DNA of 64,000 nucleotides from an uncultured Pseudomonadota bacterium (GCA_902826635.1 CADEFQ010000011.1:22615-86614); one strand, 5' to 3'; counted from the first letter of the stretch, positions 1-9,099 are shown. The notes: generated by a model from the sequence alone, not told the origin. Numbers and translations are program-made.

Positions 1-470
1 GCGACCCGATCCCAGTCGTAGCGAAAGCGCGGCGGCGCGAGCGGGATGTGCACGGCCCGGCCGCCGGCGAGGCGGATCGCGGGGTCGTAGGAATCGTAGG
101 CCGGGTCGAACACGATCGCCTCGTCTCCGTGCCCGACCACGGCCTGGATCGCGGAGTAGATCGCCTCGGTCGCGCCGCAGGTCACCGTGATTTCGGCGAG
201 CGGATCCACTTCGATGCGATGGCTTGTCCGCAACTTGGCGGCGATCGCCTCACGCAGCGCCACGCTGCCTTCCATCGGCGCGTACTGGTTGTGGCCCTCG
301 GCGACCGCCTCGGCGAGCGCGCCCGCCAGTCGCGGATCGACCGGATAATCGGGAAACCCCTGGCCGATGTTGAGCGCACCGAGCTCGGCGGCGCGACGCG
401 ACATGAGGGTGAAGATCGTCGTGCCGACGTCCGGGAGCTTGCCCTCGGTGCCGCCGTCGCCGACCCTCAT
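1..470 (-). CDS. PLP-dependent class I/II aminotransferase, N-terminal part (cut by window edge)
   Basis: Only the first about 156 residues are present; the gene runs off the left edge. The reading frame, translated from the reverse strand, contains the fold-type I aminotransferase start: a LNIGQGFPDY motif, NQYAPMEG, then TCGATEAIYSAI and the FDPAYDSYDP segment. These match the methionine/kynurenine aminotransferase (YbdL-like) branch. The PLP lysine lies outside the window. The ATG overlaps the stop of the upstream polyphosphate glucokinase gene by four bases (ATGA), so the two are probably translationally coupled. Substrate specificity cannot be decided from this fragment. Confidence 0.82.
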   Translation of the reverse strand, partial: MRVGDGGTEGKLPDVGTTIFTLMSRRAAELGALNIGQGFPDYPVDPRLAGALAEAVAEGHNQYAPMEGSVALREAIAAKLRTSHRIEVDPLAEITVTCGATEAIYSAIQAVVGHGDEAIVFDPAYDSYDPAIRLAGGRAVHIPLAPPRFRYDWDRV

Positions 471-1198
471 GCCGCAGCGAGGGCCGCGCCGATGATCCCT
501 GCGGCGGCGCCGAGCGCGGCCGGCCGGATCGGCGCCCGCGCCTTCAGAAATGGCGCGAAATCGGCAAAGTGCTCGCTGATGCCGCCGCACAGGATCATCA
601 GGTCCGGCCAGAACAGGCGCTCCATGTGCGCGAGGTATTCGGATACCCGTGCGCCCCACGCCGGCCAGTCGAGTGACAGCTCCGTGCGAACACGCGCCGA
701 GGCCCACAGCTCCGCCGAACCACCGCGCATTTCGAGGTGCCCGAACTCCGTGTTGGGGAGCAGCTTGCCATCGATGAACGGCGCCGAGCCGATACCCGTG
801 CCGAAGGTCAGCACGAGCACGGTGCCCGGCACATCCCGCCCGGCGCCGAAGCGCATCTCGGCGAGGCCGGCGGCATCGGCGTCATTGAGAAACGTGGCGC
901 GGCGCCCGAGCGCCTCCGTCAGCAGCGCCCCGACGTCGGCGCCGATCCACGCGGCGTCGATATTGGCCGCGGTGCACGCCTTCCCCTGCTTGACGACCGA
1001 TGGAAATCCGAAACCCACGGCCGCGGCCCCGGGCAATCGCGCATCGATACCGCGAATCACCTCGACGACGGCGTGCGGCGTCGAGGGGACCGGCGTCGGC
1101 ACGGAGATCGTCTCGCCGAGACGGCCCCGTTCGACATCAACGAGCCCCGCCTTGATCGAGGAGCCGCCGAAATCGATACCGAGATTTACGCCTGCCAC
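467..1198 (-). CDS. ppgK: Polyphosphate glucokinase (ROK-type sugar kinase)
   Basis: The 243-residue protein phosphorylates glucose, by family, with polyphosphate and/or ATP as donor. The N-terminus has the phosphate-binding loop GIDFGGSSIKAG. The middle has FLNDADAAGLAEM with the catalytic Asp, then LVLTFGTGIGSAPF and the family-typical LPNTEFGHLEM. A C-terminal LILCGGISEHF closes the ATP-site half. Length is normal for the family. It starts 9 bp after the end of potI and its stop overlaps the next aminotransferase, so it looks like a late gene of the polyamine importer operon. A link between polyphosphate and polyamines is suggestive only. Confidence 0.85.
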   Translation of the reverse strand: MAGVNLGIDFGGSSIKAGLVDVERGRLGETISVPTPVPSTPHAVVEVIRGIDARLPGAAAVGFGFPSVVKQGKACTAANIDAAWIGADVGALLTEALGRRATFLNDADAAGLAEMRFGAGRDVPGTVLVLTFGTGIGSAPFIDGKLLPNTEFGHLEMRGGSAELWASARVRTELSLDWPAWGARVSEYLAHMERLFWPDLMILCGGISEHFADFAPFLKARAPIRPAALGAAAGIIGAALAAA

Positions 1199-1207
1199 GC
1201 GCGCAGG

Positions 1208-2062
1208 TTACTTGTTTGCGGCGGCCGCCATCTGCATTTCGCGGTCGCGGCGGCGTTCCTGCCGGCGCATCCAGATCGCGGAGGCAACGACGCCGATCGC
1301 CACGATCAGCACCATGATGGAGGCGAGGGCGTTGACGTCCGGGCTGACGCCGAGGCGGACTTTCGAGAATATGACCATCGGCAGGGTCGTCGACCCGGGC
1401 CCGGCGACGAACTGAGAAATCACGACATCGTCCCAGGAGAGCGTGAAAGCGAGCAGCCAGCCCGACATGATGGCCGGCACGATCAGGGGCAGCGTGATCC
1501 GGAAGAACACTTTCGCCGGCCGCGCCCCGAGATCGAGCGCCGCCTCCTCGAGCGACTGGTCGAAGCCCGCGAGGCGCGACTGCACGACGATGGTCACATA
1601 GGCCATCGCGAACGTGATATGCGCGATCGTGATCGTGGTGATGTCACGCCCTTCCGGCCAACCGATCAGCTGCTCGAGGGCGACGAAAAGCAGCAGCATC
1701 GAAAGGCCGGTGATGACTTCGGGCATCACGAGCGGCGCGGTGGTCATGCCGGACAGCAACGCGCGCCCGCGGAAGGGCCCGAAGCGCGCAAGCACGAGGC
1801 CGGCGAGCGTTCCGAGGATCACCGCGCCGCTGGCAGTCATCGCCGCGATGCGGATCGACAGCCACGCGGCGCCGAGGATCTGCTCGTTGCGAAGCAGCTC
1901 GCCATACCACTTGAGCGTGGGCGAGTTCGCCGCGTCCCAGACGGTGACGAGGCGCGAATTATTGAACGAGAACACGATCATCGAGATGATCGGCACGTAG
2001 AGGAACGCGAGCCCGAACCACAAGCCTGTCTTCGAAAACCAGTGGCGGCCTTTCTTCATCAT
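1208..2062 (-). CDS. potI: Putrescine/spermidine ABC transporter permease PotI/PotC type
   Basis: This 284-residue inner-membrane permease forms the translocation channel with PotH. About six hydrophobic segments are visible, the first near residues 14-34 (GLAFLYVPIISMIVFSFN). The cytoplasmic EAA loop that docks on the ATPase is clear around residues 173-197 (EAALDLGARP followed by ITLPLIVPAI). Its start overlaps the end of potH by four bases (ATGA), typical of paired permeases. Neighbours on both sides complete a full ABC importer. Whether the substrate is putrescine or spermidine is not decided by the permease; the surrounding Puu genes favour putrescine. Confidence 0.92.
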   Translation of the reverse strand: MMKKGRHWFSKTGLWFGLAFLYVPIISMIVFSFNNSRLVTVWDAANSPTLKWYGELLRNEQILGAAWLSIRIAAMTASGAVILGTLAGLVLARFGPFRGRALLSGMTTAPLVMPEVITGLSMLLLFVALEQLIGWPEGRDITTITIAHITFAMAYVTIVVQSRLAGFDQSLEEAALDLGARPAKVFFRITLPLIVPAIMSGWLLAFTLSWDDVVISQFVAGPGSTTLPMVIFSKVRLGVSPDVNALASIMVLIVAIGVVASAIWMRRQERRRDREMQMAAAANK

Positions 2063-3060
2063 TTGGCGCCCGCCAGTTCACGCGCCTGGAAGCGCTGGAA
2101 CACCATGATCGGAATCATCAGCAACACCAGCATCGCGATCGCGACGGCGCTCGCCACCGGCCAGTCGCGGTTGGCGAAGAACTCGTCGGACAGCACGCGT
2201 CCGATCATCAGCTGATCGGTGCTGCCGAGGAGCGAGGGGATCACGTACTCGCCCACCGCCGGGATGAACACCAGCAGCGAACCCGCGACGATGCCCGGCA
2301 TGGAAAGCGGCAAGGTGATGCGCAGGAAGGATCTGATGGGCCCGGCGCCGAGGTCGGCCGCCGCCTCGAGCAGTGTGAAGTCGTGCTTCTCGAGATTGGA
2401 ATAGAGCGGCAGGATCATGAACGGCAGGTACGAGTACACGATGCCAATGAAAACCGCGAAATCGGTCTGCATCATCGTGATCGGCTCGTCGATCACGCCG
2501 AGCGCCATCAGCGTGTTGTTGATCACGCCGTTGTTCTTGAGGAGCCCGATCCACGCGTAGACACGCAGCAGGAACGAAGTCCAGAACGGCAGGATGATCA
2601 GCATCAGGTACAGGTTGCGGGTCGCCGGGGACGAGCGCGCCATCGCGTAGGCCATCGGATAGGCGATCAGCAGGCAGAACAAGGTCGAAATCGCCGCCAC
2701 TTTCACCGAATACAGGTAGGCGCTGATGTACAGGTCATCGGTAAGGAGGAACAGGTAGTTGCCGAGGTTCAGGTGGACATCGACCACCTTTTCGGAGGCC
2801 CACTGGAGCAGCGGCGCGTAGGGTGGCATCGCGAGCCGCACTTCCGAGAACGAAATCTTGAAGACGATGATGAACGGGATCAGGAAGAACAGCAGCAACC
2901 ACAGGTACGGCACGGCGATGACGAGCCGGCCGCCCGCCCAGTTGTGCCGCATGTAGAGGGTCCAGCGCGGGGGGCCATAGCGGAAGAACAGCTGCCACCA
3001 CGGGCCGAGGCGCCCGGCGAGGAGCCTGTGGGGAGGTGATGGCAGCGGAACGCGCGGCAT
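2059..3060 (-). CDS. potH: Putrescine/spermidine ABC transporter permease PotH/PotB type
   Basis: The chosen ATG gives 333 residues and lies 13 bp downstream of the potG stop. A longer open frame continues upstream but only overlaps potG antiphase, so it is rejected. The first membrane segment is VIAVPYLWLLLFFLIPFIIV. A long periplasmic loop and further segments follow, and the EAA loop reads EAAADLGAGP...ITLPLSMPGIV. The length and an extended N-terminal cytoplasmic tail are usual for PotH. It pairs with PotI and is powered by PotG. Confidence 0.9.
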   Translation of the reverse strand: MPRVPLPSPPHRLLAGRLGPWWQLFFRYGPPRWTLYMRHNWAGGRLVIAVPYLWLLLFFLIPFIIVFKISFSEVRLAMPPYAPLLQWASEKVVDVHLNLGNYLFLLTDDLYISAYLYSVKVAAISTLFCLLIAYPMAYAMARSSPATRNLYLMLIILPFWTSFLLRVYAWIGLLKNNGVINNTLMALGVIDEPITMMQTDFAVFIGIVYSYLPFMILPLYSNLEKHDFTLLEAAADLGAGPIRSFLRITLPLSMPGIVAGSLLVFIPAVGEYVIPSLLGSTDQLMIGRVLSDEFFANRDWPVASAVAIAMLVLLMIPIMVFQRFQARELAGAK

Positions 3061-3073
3061 GCGTCGGCGAGCG

Positions 3074-4219
3074 CTACTGCGAAAGCACCACGGGACTCGA
3101 GCTGTGCCAGGAGAGATACACGTGCTCGTCCCACAGGATGCGTTCGTCGTCCGACAGGCGCTCGATGTTCGGCAGGGTGACGCGCACCGTCTTTCCCGAG
3201 CCGATCTGCACCAGGTAGATCGACAGGTCGCCCATGTAAGCGATCTCCTTGACGACACCCTTCACGCAGTTCTCGGCCGATTGGGCCGGCGCGGTACGCG
3301 AGAGGTTGATCTTTTCCGGCCGGATCGCCGCCCACACGACGGCGCCGGGCGCCGAGCTGATGCCGTGATCCACATAGACCACGCCTCCGAGCTCGTGCGA
3401 CTCGATGCGCACGCGATCCGGCAGGTCCTCGATCAGCCGGCCCTCGAAGGTGTTCACGGAACCGATGAAATCCGCGACGAAGCGCGTGCCGGGGAACTCA
3501 TAGATCTCGCTCGGGGTTCCGACCTGGACGATTTCGCCGCGGTTCATCACGCCGATGCGCGAGGCCAGCGTCATCGCTTCCTCCTGGTCATGCGTGACGA
3601 CGACGAAGGTGACGCCGAGTCGTTCCTGGATGCTGATCAGCTCGAACTGAGTCTGCTCGCGCAGCTTCTTGTCGAGCGCGCCGAGCGGCTCGTCGAGCAG
3701 CAGCAGCTTCGGACGCTTGGCAAGCGCGCGCGCGAGCGCCACGCGCTGGCGCTGGCCGCCGGACAGCTGGTGCGGCTTGCGCTGCGCGAACTCCCGCATC
3801 TTCACGATATCGAGGATTTCATCGACCCGCTGCGCGATCTCGGCTTTCGGCAGCTTCTCCTGCTCGAGCCCGAAGGACACGTTCTTCGCCACGCTCATGT
3901 GCGGAAAGAGCGCATACGACTGGAACATCATGTTGGTCGGCCGCTCGTAGGGCGGCGTATCGGCCATGTCCTTGCCGTCGATCAGTATCCGGCCGGAGCT
4001 CGGCGCCTCGAAACCTGCCAGCATGCGCAGCAGCGTCGTCTTGCCGCAGCCCGAGCCGCCGAGCAGGCAGAAGATCTCGTGCTGGTAGATCTTGAGCGAA
4101 ACGTTGTTGACCGCGACGAAATCGCCGAAGCGCTTGGTGACGTTCTCGATCTGGATATAGGGCTGGGCTCCGGGGTCGCGCCAGGGCTCGCGCTTGTTGT
4201 CGTTGCGTCGTTCGGCCAC
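3074..4219 (-). CDS. potG: Polyamine ABC transporter ATP-binding protein PotG/PotA
   Basis: This 381-residue ATPase energises the polyamine importer. Walker A is GGSGCGKTTLLRM near residues 52-64, the Q-loop MMFQSYALFPHM, the ABC signature LSGGQRQRVALARAL and Walker B LLLLDEPLGALD. The switch His is in VVVTHDQEEAM. The C-terminal third is a TOBE-like regulatory domain (IGSVNTFEGRL onward). Length matches PotA/PotG. It follows potF after 72 bp and precedes potH by 13 bp, giving the standard potFGHI order. Confidence 0.94.
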   Translation of the reverse strand: MAERRNDNKREPWRDPGAQPYIQIENVTKRFGDFVAVNNVSLKIYQHEIFCLLGGSGCGKTTLLRMLAGFEAPSSGRILIDGKDMADTPPYERPTNMMFQSYALFPHMSVAKNVSFGLEQEKLPKAEIAQRVDEILDIVKMREFAQRKPHQLSGGQRQRVALARALAKRPKLLLLDEPLGALDKKLREQTQFELISIQERLGVTFVVVTHDQEEAMTLASRIGVMNRGEIVQVGTPSEIYEFPGTRFVADFIGSVNTFEGRLIEDLPDRVRIESHELGGVVYVDHGISSAPGAVVWAAIRPEKINLSRTAPAQSAENCVKGVVKEIAYMGDLSIYLVQIGSGKTVRVTLPNIERLSDDERILWDEHVYLSWHSSSPVVLSQ

Positions 4220-4291
4220 GGGCAGCCTTCCAGTGACGAGTCGATCGGCGAACGGGGCGGGCGGGCGTCAGTCGATGCCCGCCCGCTACGG

Positions 4292-5446
4292 CTACTTGCC
4301 GGTCCGGAAACGGGTCCAGGAGCGCGTCAGCTGGCGCGTGAACTCGGGGCTCTCGGCGAGATCGGGCACGATCTTCGCCTTCACTTCCGGCGTCGGATAG
4401 ATCGACACGTCGCTCTTGACCGAATCGTCGATCATCGGCAGCGCGGCGGCGTTGTTGCTCGCGAAGTTGACGAAGTTGGTGTTCTTCGCCGCGACGTCGG
4501 GTCGCATCATGTAGTTGATGAAGAGATAGGCGTTCTTCACGTGCTTCGCATCCTTCGGGATCGCGAAGTTGTCGTAGAAGGCGATCGCGCCTTCCTTCGG
4601 GATGTTGTACTTGATCTCGATGCCCTTGCCCGCCTCGTTGGCGCGATCGCGGGCCTGCAGCACGTCACCGCTCCAGCCGAGCGCGAGGCAGATCTCGCCG
4701 TTCGCGAGATCGTCGATGTACTTCGACGAGTTCACGTAGCGCACGAACGGCCGGATCTTCATCAGCACGTCTTCGGCCGCCTTCAGGTCCTCGGGTTTTT
4801 CGCTGTTGGCGTCGCGACCGAGCCAGATCAGCACGGTGCCGAGGACTTCGGACGGAGCGTCGAGCAGCGTGACGCCGCAGTCCTTGAACTTCGAAATGAC
4901 GGCCGGATCGTAGAACATCCGCCAGCTGTCGACCGGCGCGTCGGGCATCACTTCCTTGACCTTGGCGACGTTGTAGCCAACGCCCGAGGTACCCCACATG
5001 TAGGTGACCGAATGTTCATTGCCCGGGTCGTGCAGCCCCATGCTCTGGGTCACGGCCGGGTCGGCGTTGACGAGGTTCGGGATCTTCGACTTGTCGAGCA
5101 CGAGGAACACGCCCGCCTTGATCTGGCGCGAGAGGAACGATGCGGAGGGCACGACCACGTCGTAGCCGGTGTTGCCCGAGAGCAGCTTCGTCTCGAGCAC
5201 CTCGTTCGAGTCGAACACGTCGTAGTTGACCTTGATGCCGGTTTCTTTCTCGAAATCCGGGATCACGGTCGGGTCGACGTAGTCCGACCAGTTATAGACG
5301 TTGAGGACTTTCTCCGCGTCGGTGTCGAGCACGGGCTTGGCGGCATCGGCCGCTGCGGGGGCCGCGTCCGGCGGCGGCTTGTTGCCACACGACACCGCGA
5401 AAAGCGCCGTGGCCGAAACGAGCAGGATGCGCATTGAAATCGACAT
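4292..5446 (-). CDS. potF: Polyamine periplasmic substrate-binding protein PotF-like, probable lipoprotein
   Basis: This is the extracytoplasmic receptor that delivers putrescine or related polyamines to PotGHI. I place the start at the internal ATG giving MSISMRILLVS, because a GGGGGA ribosome-binding sequence lies just upstream; an upstream ATG would add ten residues. A short hydrophobic signal ends at FAVSC, a plausible but imperfect lipobox. The mature part opens with LNVYNWSDYVDPTVIPDFEKE, typical of PotD/PotF, and contains LALGWSGDVLQARD and NIPKEGAIAFYDNFAIP from the binding cleft. It is the first gene of the importer operon. Confidence 0.92.
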   Translation of the reverse strand: MSISMRILLVSATALFAVSCGNKPPPDAAPAAADAAKPVLDTDAEKVLNVYNWSDYVDPTVIPDFEKETGIKVNYDVFDSNEVLETKLLSGNTGYDVVVPSASFLSRQIKAGVFLVLDKSKIPNLVNADPAVTQSMGLHDPGNEHSVTYMWGTSGVGYNVAKVKEVMPDAPVDSWRMFYDPAVISKFKDCGVTLLDAPSEVLGTVLIWLGRDANSEKPEDLKAAEDVLMKIRPFVRYVNSSKYIDDLANGEICLALGWSGDVLQARDRANEAGKGIEIKYNIPKEGAIAFYDNFAIPKDAKHVKNAYLFINYMMRPDVAAKNTNFVNFASNNAAALPMIDDSVKSDVSIYPTPEVKAKIVPDLAESPEFTRQLTRSWTRFRTGK

Positions 5447-5495
5447 TTGGATATCCCCCTGTACCGACAGCGCCATTTATATAACAGCCGGCGGG

Positions 5496-6872
5496 CTATG
5501 CCCAGTGTTGCTTCGCGACGCGCGCCGCCGTCTGATCGAGCGCGCGCGCCACGCGGACGACCAGTTCGTCGATCTCGGCAGGCGTGATCACGAGCGGCGG
5601 GGCGACGATCATCGTGTCGCGCACCGCCCGCGAAATGACGCCGTTCGCGACGCACAGGTCGCGGCACGCACCGCCAACTTCGCCACGATTTGCGAAAAAC
5701 CGGCGCGACGGTTTCGCCGGCACGAGTTCGAGCGCACCCAGGAGGCCGAGGCTGCGGGTCTCGCCCACGAGCGGATGATCCGCGAGGCTCCGCCATTTCG
5801 CCGCAAAATACCCGGCCAGTTCGTCGCGCACCCGTTCCACGACCTTCTCCCGACGCAGGATGTCGAGGCAGGCCACGGACACCGCACAGGCGGCCGGATG
5901 GCCCGAGTAGGTGAATCCATGGAAGAACTCGCCGCCCTTGTCGATCAGGACCTGCGCGACCCGATCGGCCACCATCAGGCCGCCGATCGGCAGGTAGCCC
6001 GAGGACATCCCCTTGGCGATCGGCATCAGGTCGGGGCGCGTGCCGAAATGCTCGCACCCGAACCAGCTGCCGGTACGCCCGAAGCCGCAGATCACCTCGT
6101 CCGACACGAGCAGGATTCCGTAGTGATCACAGATGCGCTGGATCTCGGGCCAGTAGGTCTCGGGCGGAATGATCACGCCCCCCGCCCCCTGCACCGGTTC
6201 GCCGATGAACGCCGCGACGCGGTGCGGCCCGATTTCCTCGATCTTCGCGGCGAGCTCGCGCGCGGCGCGCAGCCCGAACTCGGCCGGTGACAGATCGCCG
6301 CCCTCCTCGAACCAGTAGGGCTGGTTGATGTGCACGATCCCGGGGATCGGCAGGCCGCCTTGCTCGTGCATCGGCTTCATGCCGCCGAGCGATGCGCCGG
6401 CGACCGTGCTGCCGTGGTAACCGTTCCAGCGGCTCACGATCACGTTGCGCGCAGGCTCGCCGCGCAACTGCCAGTAGCGGCGCACGAGCCGCACCATCGT
6501 GTCGTTCGCCTCGCTGCCCGAACCCGTGAAGAACACGTGCTTGAACTGCGGCGGTGTGACCTCGGTGAGGCGCTGCGCCAGCTCGATCGCGGGCGGATGC
6601 GCGCACTGGAAGAAGCTGTTGTAGTAAGGCAGCTCGAGCATCTGCCGGTACGCCGCGTCCGCCAGTTCCTTGCGCCCGTAACCGAGCGCCACGCACCAGA
6701 GTCCCGACATGCCGTCGAGGATACGATTGCCGTCGGAATCAATGAGCCAGACCCCCTCTGCGCCCGTGATCACCCGCGCACCCTTGGCCGCGAGCTGCTT
6801 GAAATCGGTGAACGGGTGGAGGTAGTGGGCGGAATCGAGACGCTGCAATTCCGCGGTAGAAAGTCGCGACAT
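5496..6872 (-). CDS. spuC: Class III aminotransferase, putrescine-pyruvate type (SpuC-like)
   Basis: This 458-residue PLP enzyme most likely transfers the amino group of putrescine (or another diamine) to pyruvate. The sequence has GMSGLWCVALGYGRKEL, FFTGSGSEANDTM for phosphate binding, SRWNGYHGST, LLVSDEVICGFGRTG with the cofactor Asp, and the Schiff-base Lys in MPIAKGMSSGYLPIGG. Length and motifs fit SpuC and related omega-aminotransferases. It lies 49 bp upstream of potF and downstream of puuA, so transport and catabolism share an orientation. A gamma-aminobutyrate or beta-alanine substrate is a weaker alternative. Confidence 0.85.
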   Translation of the reverse strand: MSRLSTAELQRLDSAHYLHPFTDFKQLAAKGARVITGAEGVWLIDSDGNRILDGMSGLWCVALGYGRKELADAAYRQMLELPYYNSFFQCAHPPAIELAQRLTEVTPPQFKHVFFTGSGSEANDTMVRLVRRYWQLRGEPARNVIVSRWNGYHGSTVAGASLGGMKPMHEQGGLPIPGIVHINQPYWFEEGGDLSPAEFGLRAARELAAKIEEIGPHRVAAFIGEPVQGAGGVIIPPETYWPEIQRICDHYGILLVSDEVICGFGRTGSWFGCEHFGTRPDLMPIAKGMSSGYLPIGGLMVADRVAQVLIDKGGEFFHGFTYSGHPAACAVSVACLDILRREKVVERVRDELAGYFAAKWRSLADHPLVGETRSLGLLGALELVPAKPSRRFFANRGEVGGACRDLCVANGVISRAVRDTMIVAPPLVITPAEIDELVVRVARALDQTAARVAKQHWA

Positions 6873-6886
6873 CAGGAACTCCAGGG

Positions 6887-7000
6887 GCTTAGAGCTAAGA
6901 GCTTAGAGCTTAGAGCCAGAGCGTTGGCCAGCCAGCCGGCGCTTCTGGCTCTCCGCTCTTAGCTCTTAGCTCTTAGCTCTTAGCTCTTAGCTCTTAGCTT
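6887..7000. repeat. Heptanucleotide tandem repeat with an inverted counterpart
   Basis: The gap between spuC and puuA is filled by a simple-sequence element. The right part (about 6955-7000) is six near-perfect copies of AGCTCTT. The left part (about 6887-6921) carries variants of the complementary unit (TTAGAGC, TAAGAGC). The two arms are separated by a short GC-rich spacer, so the RNA could fold into a long imperfect hairpin. The array abuts the puuA stop codon at 7000-7002. It could act as a transcription attenuator or mRNA stabiliser, or be a slippage-prone array. Confidence 0.85.
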
Positions 7001-8340
7001 CAAACGTTCAAAAGCAGGTGCTCCCGCTCCCACGAGCTGATCACCTGCAGGAAGACTTCGTACTCGGCCTGTTTCACGATCGTGAACGCCGAGATGAACG
7101 GCTCGCCGAGCACGCGGATCAGCGGCTGGCATTCGCGCAGCTTCCTGATGCCCTCGTCGAGGGACCGCGGCAACGCGAACGGCAGGTCGTGCGCGCTCCC
7201 CGGGATCGGTTCGGAGGGCTGCAAGCCCTCGATCATGCCGAGGTAGCCGCAGGCGAGCGAGGTGGCGATTGCGATGTACGGGTTCGCGTCGGCGCCCGAG
7301 AGGCGGTTCTCGACGCGGCGCGCCTCGACGTCCGACATCGGCACGCGCAGGCCCGCGGTGCGATTGTCATAGCCCCATTGCACGTTGATGGGCGCCGTCT
7401 GGAAGCGCGTGATGCGCCGGTAGGAATTGACGTTCGGCGCGAGCAGCGCCATCGCGAACGGCAGGTATTTCTGCAGGCCCGCGATGTGCGAGAAAAACAG
7501 CGGGCTCGGCGTGCCGTCGGCGTTCGAGAAGATGTTCTTGCGCGTCTTCAGGTCGATGATGCTCTGGTGGATGTGCATCGCGCTGCCCGGCTCCTTGGCA
7601 TGGGGCTTCGCCATGAACGTCGCGTACATCTTGTGGCGCAGCGCCGCTTCGCGCGCGGTGCGCTTGAAAAGGAACGCCTGGTCCGCCAGTTCGAGCGCAT
7701 TGCCGTGCAGCAGGTTGATTTCCATCTGCGCGGGGCCGTCCTCATGGATCAGCGTGTCGATCTCGATGTCCTGGTCTTCACAGAACTGGTACATGTCGTC
7801 GAACATCGGGTCGAACTCGTTGACGGCCGCGATGCTGTACGACTGCCGTCCCGGCTCGGAGCGCCCCGAGCGCCCGATCGGCGGCTTCAGCTGGTAGTCG
7901 GCGTCGGCGTTCGGCTCGACGAGGTAGAACTCGAGCTCCGGCGCCACCACCGGGTCCCAGCCGCGCTGCGCGTAGAGTTCGAGCACCTGACGCAGCACGT
8001 GGCGCGGCGCCATCGTGACGCGGCGCCCGTCGGCGTAGAAGCAGTCGTGGATCACCTGCGCGGTCGGCTCGGCCGTCCACGGCACGCGGCGCACGGTTTT
8101 CGGATCGGCCTTGAGCACGATGTCGATTTCCGCGGGGCTCATCGCCCCTTCGGGGTCCTCGGGGTAATCGCCTGTCACCGTCTGCAGGAAAATGCTTTCC
8201 GGCAGCCGCATGCCCTCGTCCTCGGCGAACTTCGCCGCCGGCATCACTTTGCCGCGCGCGATGCCCGCCATGTCGGGAATGATCGCCTCGACTTCGGAAA
8301 TGCCGTGATCGCGAAAGAATTGCTGGATCTCACCCGTCAT
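7000..8340 (-). CDS. puuA: Gamma-glutamylputrescine synthetase (glutamine synthetase family)
   Basis: This 446-residue enzyme ligates glutamate to putrescine using ATP, the first step of the Puu pathway. The N-terminal beta-grasp part has DMAGIARGKVMP. The catalytic part has APELEFYLVEP (metal-binding Glu), HEDGPAQMEINL, SAMHIHQSI (catalytic His region), TRFQTAPINVQWGYDNRTAGLRVP and RVENRLSGADANPY. These are the GlnA-family signatures in the PuuA-like version without the adenylylation tyrosine context of true GlnA. It is 3 bp downstream of puuD and was probably transcribed with it. Confidence 0.9.
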   Translation of the reverse strand: MTGEIQQFFRDHGISEVEAIIPDMAGIARGKVMPAAKFAEDEGMRLPESIFLQTVTGDYPEDPEGAMSPAEIDIVLKADPKTVRRVPWTAEPTAQVIHDCFYADGRRVTMAPRHVLRQVLELYAQRGWDPVVAPELEFYLVEPNADADYQLKPPIGRSGRSEPGRQSYSIAAVNEFDPMFDDMYQFCEDQDIEIDTLIHEDGPAQMEINLLHGNALELADQAFLFKRTAREAALRHKMYATFMAKPHAKEPGSAMHIHQSIIDLKTRKNIFSNADGTPSPLFFSHIAGLQKYLPFAMALLAPNVNSYRRITRFQTAPINVQWGYDNRTAGLRVPMSDVEARRVENRLSGADANPYIAIATSLACGYLGMIEGLQPSEPIPGSAHDLPFALPRSLDEGIRKLRECQPLIRVLGEPFISAFTIVKQAEYEVFLQVISSWEREHLLLNV

Positions 8341-8343
8341 AAA

Positions 8344-9099
8344 TCACCTGACCTGGGCGCGCTCGGCGCTCGCGGCACCGAAGGCCGCAAACAAAGCACG
8401 CGAAAAAGACTGGCTCATCACCTGCCACTCGGGGTGCCATTGCACCGCGAGCGCGAAATGCGGCGCCTTCGCGACGCGAAAGGCCTCGATCAGGCCGTCC
8501 GGCGCGCGCGCTTCGACCGTGAGCGCCGGCGCGAGTGTTCGCACTCCCTGCGCGTGGACCGAATTGACCTTGAGTCGATCACTCCCCGCCAGTGCGCGCA
8601 GCACGCCACCCTCGACGAGTTCGACGTCGTGCGCCGGGCCGTACTGCACCTCGAGCGGCTGCGTCTTGTCCTCGCGGTGGTCGGCGAGGCCTTCCTGCTC
8701 CTGCACCTTCTGCCAGAGCGTGCCGCCAAAGGCGACGTTCATCTCCTGGAAGCCGCGGCAGATGCCGAGGACCGGCACGCCGAGCGCAACCGCGCGCGGA
8801 ATGAGCGGCAAGGTGGTCGCATCCCGCGCGGGATCGTGGTCCGTGCCCGGCTCGCTCGGCTCGCCCGCATAGCGATGCGGTTCAACGTTCGAACGCGCCC
8901 CCGTGAAAAGGATGCCGTCGACGTGTTCGAGCAGTTCGTCGGTCCCGATTTCGGCGCCGAGCGCCGGAATCAGCACCGGCAGCGCACCCGCCGCGTCGAT
9001 CACCGCGCGGATGTATTTTTCACCGACGACATGGAACGGATGCTCGCCCAACATGCGGCGATCCGCCGGAATGCCGATCACTGGACGCCTCATGGCCAT
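8344..9099 (-). CDS. puuD: Gamma-glutamyl-gamma-aminobutyrate hydrolase (class I glutamine amidotransferase-like)
   Basis: This enzyme releases GABA from gamma-glutamyl-GABA in the Puu pathway. The chosen start gives 251 residues beginning MAMRRPVIGIPADRR; a second ATG lies two codons on. The nucleophile elbow is VLGICRGFQEMNVAFGG (catalytic Cys), and the His and Glu of the triad are in ALAVQWHPEWQ. The longer open frame upstream runs antiphase over the divergent gene and is rejected. The gene heads the minus-strand puuD-puuA-spuC set and faces the second puuA across a 222-bp intergenic region. Confidence 0.92.
   Translation of the reverse strand: MAMRRPVIGIPADRRMLGEHPFHVVGEKYIRAVIDAAGALPVLIPALGAEIGTDELLEHVDGILFTGARSNVEPHRYAGEPSEPGTDHDPARDATTLPLIPRAVALGVPVLGICRGFQEMNVAFGGTLWQKVQEQEGLADHREDKTQPLEVQYGPAHDVELVEGGVLRALAGSDRLKVNSVHAQGVRTLAPALTVEARAPDGLIEAFRVAKAPHFALAVQWHPEWQVMSQSFSRALFAAFGAASAERAQVR

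Noticed and set aside
3059..5437. A 792-codon open frame on the plus strand opposite potG and potF
   Set aside because: It is antisense to two clear genes, has an odd His/Asp/Arg-rich composition typical of GC-rich shadow frames, and has no recognisable motif.
6887..7000. Possible CRISPR array
   Set aside because: The units are 7 bp, directly adjacent, with no spacers and no cas genes.
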